64,000 nucleotides of DNA, taken from Streptomyces stelliscabiei. Its GTDB lineage: Bacteria > Actinomycetota > Actinomycetes > Streptomycetales > Streptomycetaceae. The notes below the pieces were generated by a model. It had not been told where the DNA came from. It ran no database searches and saw only the letters and a program-made list of their open reading frames with translations. The stretch covers positions 4,216,001 through 4,280,000 of the forward strand of contig NZ_JADBGF010000001.1 in assembly GCF_014873495.1 (NCBI RefSeq), read 5' to 3'. Both the position numbers and the translations under genes were made by a program. Positions 57,673 to 64,000 of the stretch are shown here, in pieces (the stretch's first letter is position 1; each line of letters begins with the position of its first letter).

Positions 57673-59055
57673 TCACACCTCGGCGTAGCTGAGCTGCGGC
57701 TTCGCCTCCGTCGTCGCCGCCGCCGCAGAGGTGTTCGAGGCCGGGCGGCGAAGGTATACGGCCCAGGTCACGGCGAAGCAGAGTCCGTAGAAGGCGAGGA
57801 AGGTGACGAAGGCGCCGGTGCCGGAGCCGACCGTGAGGAAGGACTGGCGGAAGGCCAGGTTGATGCCGAGGCCGCCGAGCGCGCCGACCGCTCCGATGAT
57901 GCCCATGGAGGCACCGGACAGGCGGCGCCCGTAGGCCGCGGCCTCCTCGCCCTCCAGGCCCTTGGCGAGGGCCTTGGCCTGGAAGATGCCCGGGATCATC
58001 TTGAAGGTGGAGCCGTTGCCGAGTCCGGTGAGGACGAAGAGCGCGATGAAGGCGCCGGTGAACAGCGGGAGCGACTTCTGCATGGAGGCGATGACGATGA
58101 TCCCGGTGGCGGCGGCCATGCCGACGTAGTTCCACAGGGTGATCTTGGCGCCGCCGTACTTGTCGGCGAGTGCGCCGCCCACCGGCCGGATCAGCGAGCC
58201 GAGCAGCGGGCCGATGAAGGTGACGTACGCGGACTCCAGGGGCGTACGGCCGAACTGGGTCTGCAGGACGAGACCGAAGGCGAAGCTGTAGCCGATGAAG
58301 GAGCCGAAGGTGCCGATGTAGAGGAAGGACATGATCCAGGTGTGGGCCTCCTTCACGGCGTCCTTCGCGGCACCGGTGTCGTTCTTCACGGACGCGATGT
58401 TGTCCATGTAGACGGCGGCGAGTACCGCGGCGATGACGATGAAGGGGATGTAGATCCCGAGCAGGACGCGGGGACCGCCGGAGGCACCGATGACGGCGAG
58501 ACCGATGAGCTGCACCACCGGGACGCCGATGTTGCCGCCGCCCGCGTTGAGACCGAGCGCCCAGCCCTTCTTCCGCAGCGGGAAGAAGGCGTTGATGTTC
58601 GTCATGGAGGAGGCGAAGTTACCGCCACCGATGCCGGCGAGCATCGCGCAGATCAGGAACGTGTTGAACGAGGTCCCGGGCTCCATCACGACGAAGGCCG
58701 CGACGGTGGGGATGAGCAGCAGGCTCGCCGAGACGACCGTCCAGTTGCGTCCGCCGAACAGTGCCACCGCGAAGGTGTACGGGATGCGGACGATGGCGCC
58801 GACCAGCGTGGCCATCGAGACGATGAAGAACTTGTCGGCCGGGGTGAGCCCGTACTCGGGGCCCATGAAGAGCACCATCACCGACCAGACGGTCCAGATG
58901 GAGAAGCCGATGTGCTCCGAGAGCACCGAGAAGAAGAGGTTGCGACGGGCGACCTTCTCACCGGTCTCGTTCCAGAAGGCCTCGTTCTCGGGATCCCAGT
59001 GCTGGATCCAGCGGCCTCCCCTGCTCGATGCGGGCGCAGTGCTCGGGGCTGTCAT
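57673..59055 (-). CDS. narK: NarK-type nitrate/nitrite transporter
   Basis: 460 residues, 12 membrane segments. The nitrate-signature helices are both present: GIGGGNFASSMTNINAFFP and GLGNGSTFKMIPGIFQA, with AADKFFIVSMATLVGAIVRI PYTF-like helix 2. The N-terminal tail (RWIQHWDPENEAFWNETGEK VARRN) is the NarK-subfamily extension. It imports nitrate or exchanges nitrite. GGAGG just upstream of the ATG. A GlnR-like box lies 78-104 bp upstream. Confidence 0.92.
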   Translation of the reverse strand: MTAPSTAPASSRGGRWIQHWDPENEAFWNETGEKVARRNLFFSVLSEHIGFSIWTVWSVMVLFMGPEYGLTPADKFFIVSMATLVGAIVRIPYTFAVALFGGRNWTVVSASLLLIPTVAAFVVMEPGTSFNTFLICAMLAGIGGGNFASSMTNINAFFPLRKKGWALGLNAGGGNIGVPVVQLIGLAVIGASGGPRVLLGIYIPFIVIAAVLAAVYMDNIASVKNDTGAAKDAVKEAHTWIMSFLYIGTFGSFIGYSFAFGLVLQTQFGRTPLESAYVTFIGPLLGSLIRPVGGALADKYGGAKITLWNYVGMAAATGIIVIASMQKSLPLFTGAFIALFVLTGLGNGSTFKMIPGIFQAKALAKGLEGEEAAAYGRRLSGASMGIIGAVGALGGLGINLAFRQSFLTVGSGTGAFVTFLAFYGLCFAVTWAVYLRRPASNTSAAAATTEAKPQLSYAEV

Positions 59056-59132
59056 GACGCCTCCACGTTCTCCGGCTCAGGTGTTGCGGTACGGGGATGA
59101 GGGGTGATGAGTCCCGAAGGTAGGGAGAGCGC

Positions 59133-59159
59133 GTTTCCTGTTCTGTGGCACCGGGTGAC
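59133..59159 (-). promoter_or_regulatory. Candidate GlnR box upstream of narK
   Basis: On the minus strand GTCAC-N6-CCACA-N6-GAAAC keeps the 11-bp phasing and the end pentamers of the GlnR consensus (gTnAC-N6-GaAAC repeated). narK is a known GlnR/NnaR target in S. coelicolor. The middle half-site is degenerate. Confidence 0.5.
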
Positions 59160-59379
59160 CGGAAGGGAACTTCGCTCTCACGGATGCGGGGACCGGCCGG
59201 TGAGGAATCGGTGAGCGGGGCGTCATACCCGGTGGTCATGCCGCCTTCGGCCAGGCCCTCATGCCAATGTACGGGCACCGGATGCCGTCGCTCAGCGTGG
59301 CGAAGACCACAGGCATCCGTGCCGGGCACGCACGGGACCCCCCACCGGGACGATCGGCGCCGACGGCCGGGCGGGGTCG
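59160..59379. other. Intergenic stretch upstream of narK, no gene
   Basis: Between the GlnR-like box and the repeat array I see nothing convincing. The minus frame MPVVFATLSDGIRCPYIGMR at about 59239-59315 reads like coding sequence but lacks a start signal and continues only as repeats. It may be a decayed gene end. Confidence 0.35.
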
Positions 59380-59705
59380 GGTGCCGGTACGGCTGGGGGC
59401 ACGTGCCGGTCCGGCTGGGGACGGATGCCGGTACGGCTGGGGGCACGTGCCGGGCTGGGGGTCATGTGCCGGTACGGCCGGGGCAGGTCGGGTGCCGGCA
59501 CGACCGGAGGCAGCTGCCGGTACAGCTGGGGCGCGGTCGGGTGCCGATACAGCCGGGGGCAGCTGCCGGTACAGCTGAGGTGAGGCGAGGTCGGGTGCCG
59601 GTACCGCTGAGGCGAGGTCGAGTGCCGGTACCGCTGACGCGAGGTCGGGTGCCGGTACCGCTGGGACGGGGTCAGGTGCCGGTACCGCTCGGGCGGGGTC
59701 AGGTG
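59380..59705. repeat. 27-bp minisatellite abutting the XRE gene
   Basis: Core (G)TGCCGGTAC(C/A)(G/C)CTG in about ten copies. The copies at 59590, 59617, 59644, 59671 and 59698 are exactly 27 bp apart (GTCGGGTGCCGGTACCGCTG); older copies further left are degenerate. The last unit contains the stop of the XRE gene. Confidence 0.9.
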
Positions 59706-60163
59706 TCGGTGTGGCCGTCCGTGGCCGGCTCCGGAGCGGCCGGGGCGGCTGCCGTGCCGCGTCTGAACTGTTCGGTGATCCGGACGAAGGCCGCACGGAG
59801 GTGTTCCGGGATGCCGAGCGCGGTCGCCGCCTGCTCGGCGGAGAGCGTGGGGCCGCCGGGGGCCGTGCCGGTCCCGGGTGGCTCCGGCGCCTGCGGCAGG
59901 TCCTGCTCGGTGAGCTTGCCCGAGCGGATCAGGACGTCGCGGACCGGGATGCCGAGCGCGCGGGACAGGCCCCGCATCGTCTCCAGATCCGGCATGCTCC
60001 GGCGCTGCAGCAGCCGGGTGATGGCCGCCCGGTGCACCCCCGCGTCCTCGGCGAGCTTGGTCCTGCCGCCGCCGCGCGGGCTGTCGAGGTCGTACCCACG
60101 GGCCCGCATCACGCCTTCGATCCAGGCCGCGAACCCGTCGATGTGCTCGGCATCGCTCCTCAT
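59699..60163 (-). CDS. XRE-family helix-turn-helix regulator
   Basis: 154 residues. HTH at about 30-65: GGGRTKLAEDAGVHRAAITR LLQRRSMPDLETMRGLSRAL GIPVRDVLIRSG. The C-terminal half is Pro/Ala-rich with a helix TLSAEQAATALGIPEHLRAA FVRITEQFR. ATG at 60163. Its last codons run into the 27-bp repeat array, so the tail may be mutable. Target unknown. Confidence 0.8.
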   Translation of the reverse strand: MRSDAEHIDGFAAWIEGVMRARGYDLDSPRGGGRTKLAEDAGVHRAAITRLLQRRSMPDLETMRGLSRALGIPVRDVLIRSGKLTEQDLPQAPEPPGTGTAPGGPTLSAEQAATALGIPEHLRAAFVRITEQFRRGTAAAPAAPEPATDGHTDT

Positions 60164-60345
60164 GTGTGAACGCTCCCCGTCTCTCCTTTCCCCTCAGTCG
60201 CCGCCGCCCGGCTCCGGGTTGCCTCCCATCCGCCATGACCTCGACGCTCGCTGCCCGGGACGCCCAACGGGAGGTGGCCGCCCCGGAGTCGGAGCGGCCA
60301 CGCGTCTCGGCGGGGACGACGGGCCCGCGCCCGTCGGGTGAACGG

Positions 60346-61167
60346 TCAGCCCGACGCCTCGCCCACATAGCTGAGCGTGTCCGTGCCGCCGGCCTCCCAG
60401 GTGATGACCACGTCGTCGCCGGAGCGGCGGACCGTGGCGAAGGTGACGTCGTCCTCGCTGACGTCCTTCGAGGCCATGGGGGTGAGGGCCATGCGGAAGT
60501 TGTTGTCGTCGCGGTACTTGCCGACGCCGGTCATGATGCCCTTGCCGCCGACCATGTCGATGTAGGACAGCGGGTGCTGGCCCTTGGCCTCCCCGGCGGT
60601 CTGCTCGGCGCCGATCGTCAGGGTGCGGGCCTCGTCGTCCTGCCACTGGCCCTCCACGCCCTTGGCCGGCGCGGTGGTCGAACCCCCGTCGTCCAGACCG
60701 CCGTCGGGCGTGTCGGTGGCCTCCTCCGTGGCCTCGTCGGTGGCCTCCTCCGTCTCGGCCGGGCTCTCGGACTCGGTGGCCACCGCCGACGCGCTCCGCC
60801 CGGGCCTGGCCGTGTCGGTGTCGTCCCCGTCGCTGGTGAGGAGGAAGATGCCGCCGCCGATCACCGCGAGCGCCGCCACGGCGGCCACGATGATCAGCGC
60901 GATCCTGCCGCCACCACCGGAGGGCGGGGGCGGCGGCGGGTAACCGCCGTACTGCGGGCCGTAGTTGGGTGCCCCAGGCGCCCCCGGCCCGCCCGGCGCG
61001 CCGTACGGCGGCTGTCCGCCGCCCCCGTACGGCTGCTGCGGAGCCGTCGCGTACGGGTTCGGCGGCTGGCCGGGGGCCTGGCCCGGGGACCCGTAGGGTC
61101 CCGGGTACGGCTGCTGCGGCGGCTGGGAGCCGTACCCGTCGTACGGCGGGCCGGGAGGCTGAGTCAT
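60346..61167 (-). CDS. Proline-rich membrane protein with extracytoplasmic domain
   Basis: 273 residues. Residues 1-85 are Pro/Gly/Tyr/Gln repeats (PPYDGYGSQPPQQPYPGPYG), then one membrane segment at about 88-111 (RIALIIVAAVAALAVIGGGI FLL), a Thr/Glu-rich linker (EEATDEATEEATDT) and a 90-residue beta-rich domain (VEGQWQDDEARTLTIGAEQT). Architecture resembles Streptomyces proteins with a cytoplasmic Pro-rich tail and a small external domain. No known function. ATG at 61167. Confidence 0.75.
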   Translation of the reverse strand: MTQPPGPPYDGYGSQPPQQPYPGPYGSPGQAPGQPPNPYATAPQQPYGGGGQPPYGAPGGPGAPGAPNYGPQYGGYPPPPPPSGGGGRIALIIVAAVAALAVIGGGIFLLTSDGDDTDTARPGRSASAVATESESPAETEEATDEATEEATDTPDGGLDDGGSTTAPAKGVEGQWQDDEARTLTIGAEQTAGEAKGQHPLSYIDMVGGKGIMTGVGKYRDDNNFRMALTPMASKDVSEDDVTFATVRRSGDDVVITWEAGGTDTLSYVGEASG

Positions 61168-61331
61168 CGGCGGGTGTCACTCCTTGAGTCGCTTCGGCGA
61201 GGCACGCAGTGCGCGGAACACCTGCCTCCAGCGAGCCCAACATCCACCACCCGCTCAGTCGCACGCAAGTGCGTATCCCGGTGTGTTACCGGGTCAATAC
61301 ATGTCCGAGCACACGTAACCGGCCGCCCGGG

Positions 61332-62513
61332 TCAGGACCTGCCCCGGGCCCTCCCGGCATCCCCACGCCTCGGCCACAACCGCGGCCTGCGCCGGGCCGC
61401 CAGATCCTCCGCCCAGCCGAACGCGACGACACAGGCGACGACCAGCAGCCAGGTGAGGGCCAGCACGGGCCAGACGCTCTCCAGCAGCCACGGGGCGTGT
61501 TGTTCGAGGAAGACCACGTCCCACAGCCGGTCCCACTGCGTCGCGGCGATCATGATGCAGGTGGTGTGCCAGAGATAGATCGTCACCGCGCGGGAGTTGA
61601 GGAAGGTGATCACCCCGTCCCAGCGGCGCAGCCGGGGCGGCCACTGCGACCACGACGGGCTCAGATGCAGCAGCAGCGCCACCGCGGCGACGGACCACAG
61701 GGACTGGGCGAACGGCATGTCGTCCAGGTCGTGGCCCTGGCCGTAGTCGTGGCGCACGGCGTACCAGAGCCCGAAGAGGGCGACGGCCGGGGCCACGGAC
61801 GGCACGACGTACCTCGGCAGGCGCTTGAGGATGCCCTCCTGGTGGGCCATGCCGAGGATCCAGCAGGCACCGAAGGTGGCGAAGTCCGTGAAGCCCGCGG
61901 CGAGCCGCTCGCCGGGGACGGCCAGCCAGCCCAGCTCGAACACCGCCGCCAGGGCGAGCGGCGCGAGGACCGTCACCACCGGCGTCTTGCGCAGCGCGCG
62001 CAGCAGCACCGGGGAGAGCACGACGTACCAGATGTAGGTGCGCACGTACCAGAGGGGTCCGGCCAGTTCCACGGCCCAGTCGGCGCCGATGAAGCCGTGC
62101 ACCCCGGGCAGGCCGTCGGCGTACGGCGGCTCGCTGACCGGGAGGATCCAGAACGCGAGGTGGAACCACCACCAGAGGGGATGCCAGTACGGATCCGGCG
62201 CCCAGCCCTGGGCCACCATCCCCGTCACGCCGACGACGCCCAGCAGCCACACCGGGGGCAGCAGACGGCGCAGCCGGCCCCTGATGACACCCAGCGCCGG
62301 GCGCTTCAGCGAGCGCGCCATGAGGTTGCCGGCGAGCGCGAACATCACGCCCATGGAGGGGAAGACGAGCGGCAGCCAGCTCCAGCCGGCCAGGTGGTAG
62401 AGCACCACCCGGAAGATGGCGAGGGCCCGCAGCAGGTCGAAGTAGCGGTCCCGGCCGGAGACGGCCGGGGCGGCCGGGGTCTGCGGTGCGGAGTCCTGGG
62501 TGAGGGTGCTCAT
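61332..62513 (-). CDS. matA: Acyltransferase-3-like membrane protein (MatA-like)
   Basis: 393 residues, about ten membrane segments: RDRYFDLLRALAIFRVVLYH LAGWSWL is the acyltransferase-3/OpgC start with the D..RA...V..H pattern. It starts with ATG overlapping the stop of the glycosyltransferase gene (ATGA). In S. coelicolor/lividans the corresponding genes matA and matB make an extracellular poly-GlcNAc glycan needed for mycelial pellets. The family call is firm; the mat name is by synteny and partner. Confidence 0.75.
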   Translation of the reverse strand: MSTLTQDSAPQTPAAPAVSGRDRYFDLLRALAIFRVVLYHLAGWSWLPLVFPSMGVMFALAGNLMARSLKRPALGVIRGRLRRLLPPVWLLGVVGVTGMVAQGWAPDPYWHPLWWWFHLAFWILPVSEPPYADGLPGVHGFIGADWAVELAGPLWYVRTYIWYVVLSPVLLRALRKTPVVTVLAPLALAAVFELGWLAVPGERLAAGFTDFATFGACWILGMAHQEGILKRLPRYVVPSVAPAVALFGLWYAVRHDYGQGHDLDDMPFAQSLWSVAAVALLLHLSPSWSQWPPRLRRWDGVITFLNSRAVTIYLWHTTCIMIAATQWDRLWDVVFLEQHAPWLLESVWPVLALTWLLVVACVVAFGWAEDLAARRRPRLWPRRGDAGRARGRS

Positions 62514-64000
62514 CCGACCGGCCTCCGCTCTCCCGACTGCTGCCGCGGCACGGCGGCCGCCTGTTCCTGCGGTACGCCGGGCAGCCCCACGGCCCCCGTC
62601 CGCCGCAGCTTCTGCCAGCGCAGCCGGCCGCCGGTCAGCGCCGTGATCCACGACTGCAGCAGGACGACGTACATGAGCTGGCGGTAGAGGATCTGCTGGA
62701 GCGGGAGCGAGATCAGATGGGTCATGCGCTCCTTGTCGAGGTGGAACGCCAGCGCCGCGCACACCACCTGGACGGCCAGGACGCCCAGCCAGGCACCGAC
62801 CGTCTTCTCGGTCGGCCCGAAGACCAGCCCGTAGAGCAGGAAGACGTCGATGAGCGGGGCCAGCAGCGGGGCCACGACCATGAACAGCGACACCAGCGGC
62901 AGGCCCACGCGCCCGAAGCGGCCCGAGGGGCCCCGGTCGAAGAACGAGCCCCGGTGCTTCCAGATCGCCTGCATCGTGCCGTAGGACCAGCGGTAGCGCT
63001 GCGACCACAGCTGCTGGACGGATTCCGGGGCCTCGGTCCAGGCGCGCGCGTTCTCGGCGTAGACGACGTGCCAGCCGTCCCGGTGCATGGCCATGGTGAT
63101 GTCGGTGTCCTCGGCGAGGGTGTCCTCGCTCATGCCGCCGACGCGTTCGAGGGCCTCGCGCCGGAACGCCCCGACCGCGCCGGGGATGGTCGGCATGCAG
63201 CGCAGGACGTCGTACATCCGGCGGTCGAGGTTGAAACCCATCACGTACTCGATGTGCTGCCAGGCGCCGATCATGGTGTCGCGGTTGCCCACCTTGGCGT
63301 TGCCGGCGACCGCGCCGACCCGGGGGTCGGCGAACGGCTGGACCAGCTCGCGTACGGTGGACGGTTCGAAGACCGTGTCGCCGTCCATCATGACGATGAT
63401 CTCGTGACGGGCGTTGGCGATGCCCCGGTTGAGGGCGGCCGGCTTGCCCGCGTTGAGCTGGCGTACGACACGGACGCCCGACAGGTCCTGGCTCAGTTCC
63501 TCCACGATGCGTGCCGTGCCGTCGCTGGAGCCGTCGTCGATGACCAGCACCTCGATGGGGTGGTCGCTCGCCACCAGCGAACGGACCGTCTTCTCGATGC
63601 ACTTGGCCTCGTTGTACGCCGGGACGAGCACCGACACCGGTTCCGTGACGGGCCCGTCCGTGCCCCAGCTGAAGCCACGACGCCTGACCTTGCGGGCGTG
63701 CGCGATCGACAGGATCAGCATCAGGCCGAAGCGGGCGAGGACGAGGACGCCGACGACCGCGAGGGCGACCACGAGGACGCTCGTCGTCCTCTCCGACACC
63801 TGCACCAGCGTCACCCACACCTTGCCCTTCACCAGACCGAGGCCGGTGACGGGGGTGTGCGCGCTGGGCGCCTCCAGGGCACCGGTGAGGGTGTCGAACG
63901 TGTAGCCCTCGGCCTGGAGTTTGCTGATGTACCGGTCCAGAGCGGCGACGGTCTGCGAGCGGTCGCCGCCGGCGTCGTGCATCAGCACGATGTGACCGTC
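62510..64000 (-). CDS. matB: Polysaccharide deacetylase-glycosyltransferase fusion (MatB-like), 5' end off window
   Basis: 497 codons in the window, open at 64000. The first residues (DGHIVLMHDAGGDRSQTVAA LDRYIS) are the end of a NodB-type deacetylase domain. After a membrane segment comes a processive GT2 domain: VLVIDDGSSDGTARIV, MMDGDTVFEPSTV, AEDTDITMAMH and QRYRWSYGTMQ (the D, D, D, QxxRW set), with C-terminal membrane segments. This is the layout of MatB, a synthase/deacetylase for poly-beta-1,6-GlcNAc-like glycan. Coupled to the MatA-like gene by a four-base overlap. Confidence 0.85.
   Translation of the reverse strand, partial: DGHIVLMHDAGGDRSQTVAALDRYISKLQAEGYTFDTLTGALEAPSAHTPVTGLGLVKGKVWVTLVQVSERTTSVLVVALAVVGVLVLARFGLMLILSIAHARKVRRRGFSWGTDGPVTEPVSVLVPAYNEAKCIEKTVRSLVASDHPIEVLVIDDGSSDGTARIVEELSQDLSGVRVVRQLNAGKPAALNRGIANARHEIIVMMDGDTVFEPSTVRELVQPFADPRVGAVAGNAKVGNRDTMIGAWQHIEYVMGFNLDRRMYDVLRCMPTIPGAVGAFRREALERVGGMSEDTLAEDTDITMAMHRDGWHVVYAENARAWTEAPESVQQLWSQRYRWSYGTMQAIWKHRGSFFDRGPSGRFGRVGLPLVSLFMVVAPLLAPLIDVFLLYGLVFGPTEKTVGAWLGVLAVQVVCAALAFHLDKERMTHLISLPLQQILYRQLMYVVLLQSWITALTGGRLRWQKLRRTGAVGLPGVPQEQAAAVPRQQSGERRPVG

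Noticed and set aside
59236..59796. Minus-strand frame with VPAPDLASA repeats
   Set aside because: It is the 27-bp minisatellite read in one frame; the repeat reads open in several frames, overlaps the XRE gene and has no start signal.

Overview
The window is high-G+C DNA packed with short-spaced genes that often start with GTG or TTG. It carries SsgA-type and Mat-type morphology genes, a DasR/dre aminosugar system and an NnaR/NarK nitrate system, so it is a Streptomyces chromosome core segment. Gene order follows, from memory, roughly the SCO2902 to SCO2963 stretch of S. coelicolor, with small local additions and losses. I saw no rRNA, CRISPR, phage or complete transposon.

Layout. 1-5.2 kb: rdgB (cut by the window edge), a lipoprotein, rph, then the N-acetylglucosamine PTS genes nagF (EIIB) and nagE2 (EIIC). 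The two PTS genes face each other across a small island with an MFS remnant and a DUF2087 regulator, and each has dre operators. 5.2-11.6 kb: an MBL-fold hydrolase, a membrane-anchored PemK-like protein, and the CysO/CysM/Mec cysteine route with a short leader peptide, a LacI regulator and an amino acid permease. 12-15.4 kb: DUF2017, clpS, nicotinate phosphoribosyltransferase and nicotinamidase. 15.9-25 kb: a secreted M6 protease, two RDD membrane proteins, an SsgA-like protein, a GlcD-like oxidase and a TPR protein. 25-30 kb: hppD with a divergent Lrp regulator, a PDZ-less Lon-like protein, a divergent MarR/hydrolase pair with two operators, and an IclR regulator. 30-35.7 kb: a DEAD/DEAH-type helicase, a Doc-type toxin-antitoxin pair, an MFS exporter, tRNA-Cys(GCA) and a solitary SUKH-4 protein.

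35.9-41 kb holds the oddest operon: a three-subunit xanthine-dehydrogenase-like enzyme. Its iron-sulfur subunit has a roughly 300-residue disordered N-terminus and a seven-copy Gly/Gln/Ser repeat tail. Its molybdenum subunit has lost two of the family's catalytic signatures. 41-46 kb: a GH20 hexosaminidase and an ABC sugar importer in one operon, with a dre-like box. 46-55 kb: DUF3039, YqgE, murA, HU (with three phased 21-bp boxes upstream), NAD malic enzyme, a HelD-type motor, and the sigU/rsuA sigma/anti-sigma pair. 55-64 kb: a CGNR regulator, nnaR, narK, an XRE regulator running into a 27-bp minisatellite, a proline-rich membrane protein, and the matA/matB-like polysaccharide pair that runs off the end.

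Most hairpins between genes look like intrinsic terminators. A recurring palindromic interspersed element (core GGGGCGCGGGGAACT) marks several gene ends. Functional names rest on recognised motifs and remembered synteny; no database search was run.
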